Of a stretch of 14,113 nt of DNA, positions 1 to 9,822 are shown piece after piece. The notes under the pieces were generated by a model. The model saw nothing but the letters and a program-made list of their open reading frames with translations. It was not told where the DNA came from and made no database searches. The first letter of the stretch is position 1, and the number at the start of each line of letters is the position of its first letter. The translations under genes were made by a program, and so were the position numbers. Source of the DNA: Tetrahymena elliotti 4EA (Eukaryota; Ciliophora; Oligohymenophorea; Hymenostomatida; Tetrahymenidae); contig JH720332.1 in assembly GCA_000231825.2 (NCBI GenBank), forward strand, positions 420,463 to 434,575, given 5' to 3'.

Positions 1-353
1 TGAGCAAACGAAAAATATACCTCCTTATAATAATTTAAAATAAACATAAATCTTAATAAATTATTTTATTAAATTTTTAACTTCATCATAAAATTAATTT
101 CGATTTAGAATGATTGTTATCTTGATTAAAAATAAAATCTGAAAGATAAAATTAATAAATTTTTAGTGTTAATAAATAATTAGAAGTAAAGATGCATATT
201 TAAAAATAAATGACTTTAAAGAATTAAACAATTTTTTTAAAAGATTTTAATAGACCTATTAATTTTTTAAGTAAAAGTAGCGATTTAAAAATGTATGTGA
301 ATTATATTATTTTTATTATCAATCTTATAGCTAATTTTAACTTTTATAATCTT
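1..353. other. AT-rich 3' flank of the minus-strand membrane-protein gene
   Basis: This stretch lies downstream of the TGA stop of the minus-strand gene. It is low-complexity A/T-rich DNA. I see no continuous reading frame with protein-like composition, no RNA gene and no convincing repeat. It presumably holds the 3' untranslated region and poly(A) site of that gene and then intergenic spacer, but no specific signal can be pointed to. Confidence 0.5.
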
Positions 354-3300
354 TCATCTTTTCCAAAAGTTATAGCTATGATTAAAAAATGCTTCATTTT
401 GCATTTAATTTACTTAAATTTTTTCTTCTAAATTGAGTTTAGAGACAGAACCTATTTCTGATAAAATATTTACACTTAGAACTTCTTTTTTATCTTAAAT
501 GGTATTCTACGATTGCTCTTCTTAGAAATCAACAAAATCTTTTTATTGTATCTTAGGCTTACTCTATTCATTACGAGGCTAAAAATTACTTTTTTAGTAC
601 TTTGAAGTGATTTATTTATTTGAATTGATTTGAGATAGTATTGAATTGTTCATGCTTTTAGTTTTTGATCTTGTAAAATATTTTTAAACGCCAGGAGAGT
701 TATTCAAATTTATAAATGCTATTTCAGAATTTTTTGGTGAATTAAAATCAGCATCAAAAGTATTTTAATTAGTAGTGAGAGATTTTTTTACATTTATGTC
801 AATTTTTGGCTCTTTAAATTCATCTCCTCTATTTATAATTTTTTATCCACTTCTTTTAAGTTTTTAGAACTTCTCAAAATGTTTCCTAATTAGTTAAATT
901 AAATTAGAATAATGAATTGAAATTAATTAAAAATTCTTACTTTACTTTTTTCCAAAGAATAAATCTTTTAAAGCTAAATAATGGCTTTTAGAGATAATTT
1001 TTCAAAAAAGGAATTTTTTTCACTAAAAAATTATTTAATTTTTGATTTTTCTGAGCGGCAAAGTTCATAATCAACAGAAAAAACATTAAATAGCAAAGAA
1101 AATTTATTATGAATTAAGAAATATAGGCTATTTAACGTATAATATAATTTTATGTGTAGTATGATATAGGATTTAATAGAAAAAGTAATGAAATGCATTA
1201 AATTTTTATTTTGAAAATTAAAATTTTGTAAATTCAAACCTGTTCCAGAGCCATATGATTTATTATTTGTAAAGCTTGTGCTTTGAATTATTATTTGGTC
1301 TCCATTTGAAGCAATAATGCAAGATAACATTTTATTTTAAGTAAAAAATGAATCTGTAATAATTATATTAGAAATTTAATCAAGTAAAATAATAGAAGTG
1401 TTTTTTAAAGTATTATTTTTAAAATAAAGATTATTCATGCTAACAAATGAGGCCTGTTTGGATAAAATTGGGGAGTTTCTATTTGATTAATCATAGGAAT
1501 TATTCAAGAATTTAATATCACTAAATATTAATTTTGAATTACTAAAATGAATCTAATAGTTCATATTGTCTTAATAAAAATTTTAAACATTTGGGAAAGA
1601 GTAAAAATGGCAATTCTTATTATTGAGAAAATTAATTTTTTATATTTGTTAAGATTAGCTTGTTGTTACATAGATAAAGTAATTTTAAGTTAAATCATTG
1701 TTAAGTTTCTCTTTTTCATTATTTTGAATTTTAACATTTTATATCTTGATGTCATTTATCCTATCAATATAAAATATTAGATTACTATTATCTTATTCTA
1801 TATATATCTTCTAAATGATAATTTAGTCTATTGATAATGTATTTCCTTAGCTTAAAGAGAAAATTGGATTAATAGATGATAAAATTAAGTTAATAAATTT
1901 TAATTGATTAAATAAAGCTGTTTAAAAATTTTAAGAAATCTAAAATCCTTAAAAATTCTATGGGATTTATTACTCTGAAATGCTTATGTTTGTAAATTCT
2001 ACATATTCATTAGAGTTTAGTTGTATCTTAAATTCTTATTAAGGTTGATCTGGTACAAGCAATTAAAAGCTACAGTTTTTAAATATAACTTAAGTAAAAG
2101 ATTCAATAATAACATTATCTTTCACATAGATTGTAGCATTTACAAACAATATTGTTGTGTAGTAACTTTTCATGCTAGCGAAATCTATTTTATCCAAGTG
2201 TATTTAACTTCCTGTGAATAAGAGTTATTACTTTAAATTATTCGATTAGTGAGGTATAGTTATAGGATAGGCTGTTTAAATATAAGAACCATTCCTATTG
2301 AGAAGACTTTAAGTGAATTCCAATTAAAATTAATAATTCTTTATTTAATTTGTAAGAGAATTTTATAGTTGTTGATACCCATCTATTTTTCTCTAAATCA
2401 TTACTTAGGTAGGATTTTAGAAAATTTCTTAACAAATATAGTTACTATTATCACTTATAATAGGAATCTTGTAAAAAACAACATTATTCTAACCCAGATC
2501 ATATCCAATCAAATTTAATACAAAATAAGATTTATCTAAAGGATCAACTTCAAGGTTTACATCAAAAATCTTTAAATTTTGATTCTTTTAGATAAAAAGT
2601 TAAGTGCTTTTTCCTATGAATTAATATTTGTATTGCTCAAAATCTAAATTTATCAGTTGCACATAGCTTTAAGTAGATATGACTATTTAGTTTAAACCTA
2701 CAACTCTCATATCATAAATTGTATTATTTAGATAGCTTTCAGTTGAAATATAAAGAGGATTAGTCATGATGAAATCAAAAATCAAATACATTTAATTTGT
2801 AAAGACAAGGAGGTAATTATGTTATTCATAAAACTCAATTTAGTATTTACTTCTAGAAAAAGGGAGTTAGAAAAAACTTTGATATTATAAATTTTAATTC
2901 TTAATCTCACAAAAAATACATATTTTCTATATATCTCTGCTGTTTTAAAGCCCTATGATAGAATAATTTTAATCATTTGTTATTATAACATGTAAAATTT
3001 TGTTAGTAAATTGTAAGAAAAATATTTGGTTAAGTTCGATTTTAGTACTATCTTAATGTATTATTAATTAGAATATTTTAATAGAGAAATCAATTGAATA
3101 TGTTAAAAAGTATTATATTCCTGTAGTTGAATTGTGAGTATTGTATTTATTTAGCATTTATATTTTATATTTTTTTAGATGGCATTATTATTATAGAAGA
3201 ATTTGAGCTTTTTCATCAATACTTATATTGTTATTAATGATACTCATCATACCATTTGTGTGGAGTATTAAAATTATGTAAGCATTTATTTATTAAATTG

Positions 3301-4345
3301 AGCTTATTTTATACTAAAGTTATGAACTACATTTCTTTTCAGAGTAATTTAGGTTAGCACCATCAAAACTCCCAGCAATAACACATATTTATTAAGGGAA
3401 AGTAACTAAAATAAGTTTAAATTGTTGGAGTTTCTCCTAATTTTGAGAGATTTATACAATTCCTAGATATTGAGAGGCTATTTATATGGATTAATATATT
3501 TGATCCTAATTGCAAAAATTTTAGAATATAATTTCTTAAGATGTTTGGTGTACAATATAACTACCTATTTACTGAATAGATATTATTTAATTTAATTTTT
3601 TTATCATGTTGTTCATTTTTTAATTGATACAATCTATTTAATACACCTAATTCAAAAGAGATATCGCATAAATCATTTTATTTTATTAGTCATATAATTT
3701 TGGGATAATATTTTAATTTCTATCTTAGGAAACTTCAGGAGTATTGAATATAGAATTTATGTCAAAAATGCTATATATTCCATCTATATTTTATTGGTAA
3801 ATTACATACTAAAAGGAATTGATGTACAAAATTTAATTATAATTCAATGTTTATAGCAAAGATCCTGTTGATTTTTAATAAAATTCACAGAATGTATCAC
3901 CTGCTTTAGCTATAATTAAATCTAAATTATCTACTAAAATTACTTCTTAAACACTGTTAGAATAGGATACTATGATATAATATTGGATATCTTCACCTGT
4001 GTACAAATTAAGTTTGCCATAATATATTTTATTATTACTTATTGAAAAAACCTCAAAAGATTACTCTTAATAAATTAAAGTGTTTGTCTTGCTAGCATGA
4101 AATCTTTTTGAATAGACTAAAGTTTATGTCTAGAATGAGTAAAACCATACCCAGCTTTTTGATAAATTAAAAAAAATTATTTTACAAATATTAAAAAATA
4201 AATAATAAGCTAGAAGTGAAAAGATTTCTTTTGATTTTAGAACTTAAAGGTTCCAAATTTATTTAATTGAGTTGTATAAAATAATTTGCTTGAAAAATTA
4301 AAGTATAAATTAAAAATTTAATTACTTGCCATTGAATGATAACAT
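354..4345 (-). CDS. Large single-pass membrane protein with beta-rich ectodomain and parallel beta-helix (pectin-lyase-like) segment
   Basis: Read with TAA/TAG as Gln, this gives about 1274 codons ending in TGA at 356-354. Proposed exons are 4345-1240, 1127-941 and 885-354; the introns 1239-1128 (phase 1) and 940-886 (phase 2, GTAAGA...TTAG) restore the frame exactly. About the first 60 codons are doubtful: protein-like sequence is clear from about 4140 down, and ATGs at 4378 and 4345 are both in frame, so the start is a guess. Residues from about 70 to 700 are beta-rich with repeated strand-like blocks, perhaps a propeller. Residues of about 700-1040 carry beta-helix-type repeats such as FKNCSF, FLNNSYD, FTNNKSYGSGT. 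A hydrophobic segment at about 1041-1058 (FIINFLCYLMFFLLIMNF) is followed by a polar tail of about 215 residues ending NFWKR. The order suggests a surface receptor or adhesin-like protein; the ligand is unknown. Ciliate genomes hold large families of such proteins. Confidence 0.8.
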
Positions 4346-4542
4346 TTCATAAAAAAATCGAATCAAAAATTTTATCATTTGGCATACAATTTTTTAGTAT
4401 TTATTAATACTTTTTTGCTTTAAAATTTAAATGAATTATTTTTTATTAAATTCAGTAAATATTTTACAAATAATATATTTTTAGATATCAAATTTATTTA
4501 ATAAGTGTTAATTTATTTATTCTCAGAAATAAAAAAATAATT

Positions 4543-4554
4543 AAAAAGAAAAAA
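4543..4554 (-). terminator. Pol III terminator of tRNA-Pro copy 1
   Basis: Two bases after the mature tRNA 3' end the minus strand reads six T, one C, then five T. Runs of T are the standard RNA polymerase III stop signal. Confidence 0.75.
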
Positions 4555-4556
4555 TT

Positions 4557-4628
4557 GGGGTCGTCCGAGAATCGAACCCGGGACCTCTCGTACCCTAAAC
4601 GAGAATCATGCCACTAGACCAACAACCC
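4557..4628 (-). tRNA. tRNA-Pro(AGG), copy 1
   Basis: The reverse complement folds as a 72-nt cloverleaf. The acceptor stem GGGTTGT pairs with ACGACCC, with discriminator C and no encoded CCA. The D arm is short, the anticodon stem is CTCGT/ACGAG with loop TTAGGGT (anticodon AGG), and the T arm is CCGGG-TTCGATT-CTCGG with one G-U pair. It closely resembles eukaryotic proline tRNA; A34 is probably edited to inosine so that it reads CCN codons. The internal B box is GGTTCGATTC. A run of six T followed by C and five T (minus strand, from 4554 down) is a fitting RNA polymerase III terminator. There is no intron. Confidence 0.96.
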
Positions 4629-4690
4629 TTAATCAATAATGAAATATCTAATTAGACTCATCTTTTATTACTTTTTAGATATTTCTTTTT
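4629..4690. repeat. Upstream flank of tRNA-Pro copy 1, similar to that of copy 2
   Basis: This segment resembles 5698-5760: both begin TTAATCAA-x-AAT and later share a block close to C-x-TATCTTTTATTA followed by a T-rich tail. The match is interrupted by small indels. It marks the outer part of the tRNA duplication and may include upstream elements needed for polymerase III transcription. Confidence 0.5.
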
Positions 4691-5609
4691 AATAGTCAGA
4701 TTATCTTTAAAAATATATCAAATGAATTCTTTTTAATTTATTAATAAAACAAAAGTCAATTATTTCTATTTTTATGTTTTAAAAATGGTTTGAGTAACCA
4801 ATAAAAAGCAAAATTGAATTGTACTAAAACGTATTGATTTAAACTTTTAATGACCTAAAATAATTATTAATTTTAAAAGGTAAACAAAATAAATTCAAAA
4901 TCAATAAAAAAATTAATTCAGGTGAATATGCTTTGAGATTAAGATTAATCTTATTCTTTTCACTAACTAATTTTAATTTTTATCTCATGAAAATACATCT
5001 TTTAAAACTAGTTACACTTTAAATCCCTAAATTAATAAAAAACAAAATTTGATTTACTTTATATTTTGTTTTTTAAATTTTAATTCACTTTTTATTATTA
5101 TTTAATATTTATTTATCTTCATAAAGAAAGGTTTTTTGTTTTGTTTTATTTTAAAAATTTTACAAAATGTATAGATATACCAAAGACTCTCTACTGCAAG
5201 TATTTAAATTAATTATTTGAAAACAATACTCAAATTGGAGATTTGGGTTTAATAGATGTTTCTGTTTCTTTTAGTAAAAATGTTTTAAATTATCAAATGA
5301 TATATTATCTCTCATAAAAATAGCTAATATTTTGTAATTAAATCAAGTCTTTAATTTATAAATGACAGATTTCGATTTATTAGATTTATTAATATTTAAT
5401 TGTTATTTTGTAATTATATACTAACTTAATTTTTTCTATCTGAAATGTTTAATAATAATAAATATTTTTACATGCAAACTCTTCAAGATCAGATTAACAA
5501 ATTTTTTTCTTGAATAAAATCTTTTACAAAAAAATGTTTCTAGGAACTAGAATAAACTAGTTTTTTATATTTGACTTATATATTACTTTAATCAATTTAC
5601 AATTTTTTG
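4629..5609. other. AT-rich spacer between the two tRNA-Pro genes
   Basis: No reading frame with protein-like composition and no RNA gene was found here under either the standard or the ciliate code. The first 60 or so bases next to copy 1 resemble the bases next to copy 2, including a shared block close to ATCTTTTATTA. The rest is A/T-rich low-complexity sequence. Confidence 0.5.
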
Positions 5610-5623
5610 AAAAAAAAAAAAAA
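5610..5623 (-). terminator. Pol III terminator of tRNA-Pro copy 2
   Basis: Fourteen uninterrupted T on the minus strand begin two bases after the tRNA 3' end. This is longer than needed for polymerase III termination and is prone to length variation. Confidence 0.8.
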
Positions 5624-5625
5624 TT

Positions 5626-5697
5626 GGGGTCGTCCGAGAATCGAACCCGGGACCTCTCGTACCCTAAACGAGAATCATGCCACTAGACCAACAACCC
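5626..5697 (-). tRNA. tRNA-Pro(AGG), copy 2
   Basis: All 72 bases are identical to the copy at 4557-4628, with the same orientation, anticodon AGG and cloverleaf. The 5' side shares TTAATCAA-x-AAT (plus strand) with copy 1 and further similarity to about 60 bases out. The 3' side shares only AATT before an uninterrupted T run. The pair therefore looks like a local duplication whose flanks have diverged while the tRNA itself was conserved or converted. Confidence 0.96.
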
Positions 5698-6570
5698 TTA
5701 ATCAACAATTTATGATATTATAAACCTTATCTTTTATTATTTTTAAATGTCTCTTTTTTTGAAAATCTTCTTTTTTCTTCTTAATTTGTTAAAAATTGTT
5801 TAAAATCAATTTAGAAAATTCAAAATTTATTAAAGCTAAAGACTTTGCTAAAAATAGGAAAATAATTTTTTAAAAAAGTGTTAAATTTAGCTGTAATCAA
5901 ATAAAGAAATATTTATTTTCAAAATTAAGTAAAAATGAAACTTAAAATGCAAATGAAACTTCAATTTAATATTTTTTTTATTAATCATATTAAATTTTAA
6001 TTTTTTGCTTATAATTATTATAATAAAAATACAAATATTGCCTCAAATAAAAATGAAAAGATCAAAGATAGTTTTTATACATGTTGGAGACCATTAAATC
6101 GTTTTAGATTATTACAAAAAAGAGAAAATTTTCAAAGATTGTTTGAAAAGATATGAAAAATAGAAAAAGGGTAATTTATTTATCCAGATAAATATTTTAT
6201 TTCCTGAGAATTTATTTAAAGATAATTATTTTATTTCTTCAAATTATGTAATGCTTTTATTTTTAATAAATCAATCAAATATCATAGAATATTAATAAAC
6301 AGAATGAATTTTAAAGTATGATATTATTTGAATTAGCATAAATCAAAATTAGATTAAATAAATATTAGAGTTCTTGATAAATGTATTATTGTTATCAATC
6401 AATATCAAATTAATTTTCAGTTTATTTGAATGTAAAAAAATCAAATTTTTTTCATGTAAAATCATAGTTTTAATATAAAAAGAATATAAGTTTTAATTAT
6501 TGAGTAAATTATTTCATAAAATGAATTTATGATTATTTGTTTTATTTTCAAACAAACATTTTCATGTAAA

Positions 6571-6770
6571 TTAACTTTTTTTAAGTATCCAAATAAAATA
6601 AATAATTTATAAATATCTTTAGAACTTAAATAGCTATTATTTCAGAAAAACTGATAAACGATAGGTTTGTTTATAATAAAAATAATAATAATAATATAAT
6701 AGAATATTGATTTTGTTTCTGTCAGAAAGTAATAATAGTGAAATATTTGCTTTATTCTACAGAAAAAAAT
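6571..6770. repeat. Tandem repeat of about 200 bp, copy 1
   Basis: This is the first of two adjacent diverged copies; the second starts at about 6774. Shared landmarks in order are TAACTTTTTTTAAGT, an AAATAAATAATTTA-like block, ATATCTTTAGAA, AAAAACTGAT, ACGATAGGTTTGTTTATAAT, TTTCTGTCAGAAAGTAATAA and GCTTTATTCTA. This copy contains an AAT microsatellite (about 6679-6696) that is much shorter in copy 2 and explains most of the length difference. Both copies keep the inverted repeat TTTCTG-T-CAGAAA (here 6716-6728). Confidence 0.88.
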
Positions 6771-6773
6771 CTC

Positions 6774-6960
6774 CTAACTTTTTTTAAGTCTCCAACAAAA
6801 TAAATAATTTAAAAATATCTTTAGAATTTAAATTATAGCAATTAAAATAGAAAAACTGATAGACGATAGGTTTGTTTATAATTATTATATAATAGAATAC
6901 TGACTTTATTTCTGTCAGAAAGTAATAATAATTGATTATCTGCTTTATTCTAAGAAAAAA
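6774..6960. repeat. Tandem repeat of about 200 bp, copy 2
   Basis: This is the second copy of the unit at 6571-6770, with a period of about 203 bp at its start. It carries the same ordered landmarks, including the inverted repeat TTTCTG-T-CAGAAA at 6909-6921. It lies about 190 bp upstream of the start codon of gene A. It does not encode protein, and I do not recognise it as a known element. Confidence 0.88.
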
Positions 6961-7151
6961 TATTAAGAACTTACATCTAATTAAAGGGATAGTTCAATTT
7001 TTAAAATAAATTAAAAATAAAGTTCAAAAATTTGCCTTTTATAAATTTTCTTCTACTAAATAATAAAGTAAATAGCATTTTAATTTTGATTAAGTAAAAG
7101 ATAATTATTAATTGATAACTAAAATTAGACTAGCAAAAACATCAATCAATA

Positions 7152-9185
7152 ATGAGTAAAAACTATGAGATAGTATAAAAAATTCAAAGTAATACCATTT
7201 CGCTAAGAAAAAGAAGCGCTACAGAAGATTTAATAGTAAGCTTCAGATAAAATGCTAAGTATTAAATAGAATTTTATGTGAAATTTATTAAAGCTATATT
7301 ATATATAATGAAATAGTATTCTTAATGACTATGATAAACATTAACAGTTTCTTAATGAGAAATAAGATGATAAATTTAATTATTTAGATCGTTCTAATCA
7401 GCAAAAAGCTGAAAGGAGTAATGGAAACCAGACTAATAAATATGATTCTAGCTTAATTGGTAAACATAGATTAGTATTTTCTTTTTAACACTAAATAAAA
7501 CTATCTTAGATAACCATAACACTGACTTACAAGAATGTGAAGAAACAAATTAAGCAATAAACTCCATCAATAAAACTTTTATTAAGAGTTTTAGTTATAT
7601 GCAATAAGCAATAGTTGTAGATAGCTAGCAATAATCCAGGACTATAGACCATGCTTAATCACTTCATAGAAGTAATTATTACTATACACTTTTAAAAGCT
7701 CTAAATTTCTTTTTAATTAGAACAATAAACTCCTACTAATCCTACTTTGAACTAAAATCTAACATAAAAGCCTCAAAAATAAGACTCACAAAACTCAAAG
7801 GAAAAGTACTTGCTGTTAGATTTATCCTTTAATTCTTCTAGTAAATAATTATTTTATTTAACTTCCAACGAATAAAATTGATTAAAATGAAGATAGCTGC
7901 TCAGGGGATGAGTGTTAACATGGCGATGAAGAAAATAGCTCACACATTTCTTTTAATAATAAACATGAGAAAGTAGAGCAACTAAATAGTATTCTAAAAA
8001 ATACTCTAAGAAATTATAGAATGAATGACTCAGATTCTATCAAAAATGGTATATTTTTATTGGAATTTTAAGAAGAATTAGAAATTAGCATTTCTTTGCA
8101 TTAAATATTTTTAAATTTTTAAAAGAAAGTCAAAACAGCAAAAAAGTGTAATTTGAGTTTTAAACAAACGAAGAATCATAAATCTATTCATCAGGTAGTC
8201 AATTACTTATCAAAATTTTTAAAAATTAAAAGACAAAAAATTTCCCCTTACAAAAATTAGGTAAAAAAGCACCGAAATCAATTTTTTAAAGATCAAAAAC
8301 TCATGAAATTAATCAAAGTAAGAAAAATTAAAGAATTGAATCAAAATAACTTATTTTAATTAACAAGCAAAACTATTTAACATTGTAGATGGATAATGTA
8401 ATATGGATTATTGTAATATCAGATCAGAAGAATTTATTTAGTCTCTTCTCATTCAAAATCAAGTATTTAGTCCACATTTTTTTGAAAAATTCTTTTTTAG
8501 TGAATTGGTAACTAAAATATCTATCACAGGAGAGTAGAAAAAGAGGGTTATTTTTATTACACATAGTTCTTTCTTTGTTCTTAAAAACCTGAATAATTAT
8601 TAAAACATACAAAAATTTAAAATATCAGAAATTAACAAAATAATAATTCAGAAAGACTTTTAAAATTTATGCTCAATAATTGTGAGCAACTGCTTCTAAT
8701 TAAACTTGAAAATCAATCATTTTATTGAATTTTTACAATATATTGAAAATGTTTTTTTAATTGTTTTAAAAATGGCTCCTCCTATTATCCAAAAATAGGA
8801 TAAACTTAAAGGAAAATATGTACCAGTTAATATCAACAACAATACAAAAAATGAATCAAAAATGGAATCCTTTTTGAGTAAATAAAAAAGAGAGTTTTAT
8901 GTCTAAATCTATTCACTAGTAAATGATACCTAATAGTCTGATTCTTAGATTCTTGGATTGATTTACTTCTTTTCAAACTCTATTTGTTTATCTGCCTTAT
9001 AGAAAAATTCAGAGCTAAAAAGACTTCATTAAGTTGCTCTATTGCACAGAGACTTTTAAAAAGGACATTTTATCTTCCATTCTCTCAAAAACGCAGAAAA
9101 TGTTTACCTAATAAAACTTTTGGATAATTGTGATCTTCCACAATTTATTGATTTAATAGAAAAAATGAATATTGAAATCAAATGA
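7152..9185 (+). CDS. Gene A: PH-fold/myosin-TH1-like domain protein, seven exons
   Basis: With TGA as the only stop, seven exons join into 559 codons (558 aa): 7152-7258, 7317-7459, 7510-7671, 7721-7840, 7893-8048, 8126-8317, 8389-9185. All six introns (58, 50, 49, 52, 77 and 71 nt) are GT-AG and keep frame. The first is phase 2 and the rest phase 1. The N-terminal half is polar, rich in Gln, Asn and Ser, with an acidic patch (GDECQHGDEEN) at the start of exon 5. Residues of about 325-421 (FFSELVTKIS, EQKKRVIFITH, FKISEINKIII, FIEFLQYIENV) form a strand-rich block ending in a helix, as in PH-like or myosin TH1 lipid-binding domains. This is a pattern-based inference. The C-terminal part of about 137 residues is unrecognised but shared with gene B. 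The start is AATAATG; the exon 1 length agrees with gene B. Function is unknown, plausibly membrane-associated. Confidence 0.85.
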
Positions 9186-9499
9186 ATTATTTAATTATAT
9201 TCTTTCAATGAATTGTTTAATTCATAATTACATGTATAATTTTTCATTCAAAATTGACAAAAAAAGAGCTTTTTTACTATTAATACTAATAGAGAAATAC
9301 TATTTGCATTTAATTTTAATATTTGAATTTTTGAAATTATTTTGCAAATATTGTTGTATAAAAATCAAAATATCTTTTAAGAAATAAATTGTTAATTTTT
9401 CTTAAAAATAATTTTTTTTTGAAAATAAAATGAATCAATAATTTAAAAAAATAAAAATTAAATGCATTTTATGAAATATCGTTCTAAATAAGATTAAAA
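9186..9499. other. Spacer and 3' region between gene A and the relic copy
   Basis: This is the AT-rich 3' flank of gene A. A 71-codon frame with standard stops (9172-9387) overlaps the end of gene A in another frame and has low-complexity composition, so it is not called as a gene. I saw no clear similarity to gene B's 3' flank. Confidence 0.45.
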
Positions 9500-9822
9500 T
9501 CCATTTTTTTTTTTTTGAATAAATAATAAAAAGATTTTGTCTCTAAATCTATTTATCAATTAATAACATACAAAGTTTGATCCTTAAATTATTAGATTTA
9601 TTTAATTTTCTAAACTTTACCTGAATATATGGATTTTATAGAGATTGAAAATCAAGATGGCTTAATCAAGTAGCATTGTTAAGCAAATATTTTTAAAAAG
9701 GAAATTTTTTTACCCCAATTTCTCTCATAGAAACCTTGGCAATATTTACCTGTAAGATAATATGATATATTTATATATTTAAAATTTAATGGAAAAAAAG
9801 ATATTTAAATTGATCAAATTAA
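9500..9822 (+). pseudogene. Degenerate fragment of the gene A/B 3' exon
   Basis: This segment aligns to the last third of gene A's final exon (about 8860-9180) at an offset of about 640 bp. Matching landmarks are TTTTTGA(A/G)TAAATAA, TGTCTCTAAATCTATT versus TATGTCTAAATCTATT, TTTTTAAAAAGGA, TTTCTCTCA, TTTACCT and TTTAAT-GAAAAAA. Small insertions and deletions (for example about four extra bases after TCTCTCATAG) and frame changes that expose TGA break the reading frame. Only the region encoding the C-terminal domain is represented; the TH1-like part is absent. It lies just downstream of gene A, so a partial tandem duplication followed by decay is the simplest account. Confidence 0.8.

Larger units (their letters stand above)
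5698..7151. other. AT-rich intergenic region upstream of gene A
   Basis: This is the divergent spacer between the minus-strand tRNA and plus-strand gene A. I found no coding frame with protein-like composition. The recognisable structure is the two-copy tandem repeat at 6571-6960, listed separately, plus an AAT microsatellite inside its first copy. The promoter and 5' untranslated region of gene A must lie near the right end, but no individual element can be identified. Confidence 0.5.

Noticed and set aside
1031..1330. A 99-codon minus-strand frame with standard ATG and TAA as a separate gene
   Set aside because: Its ATG is an internal Met and its first 30 codons are part of the beta-helix region of the long minus-strand gene. 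The remainder is mostly the proposed intron 1239-1128, and the TAA would be read as Gln.
2021..2221. A 66-codon plus-strand frame
   Set aside because: It lies antisense to uninterrupted coding sequence of the minus-strand gene and shows no protein-like signature of its own.
8424..8612. A 62-codon minus-strand frame
   Set aside because: It is antisense to the conserved TH1-like exon of gene A, whose plus-strand reading is supported by similarity to gene B.
9172..9387. A 71-codon plus-strand frame rich in Ile, Leu, Phe and Lys
   Set aside because: It begins inside the last codons of gene A in another frame and continues into A/T-rich 3' flank. Composition alone explains it and no homologue is present near gene B.
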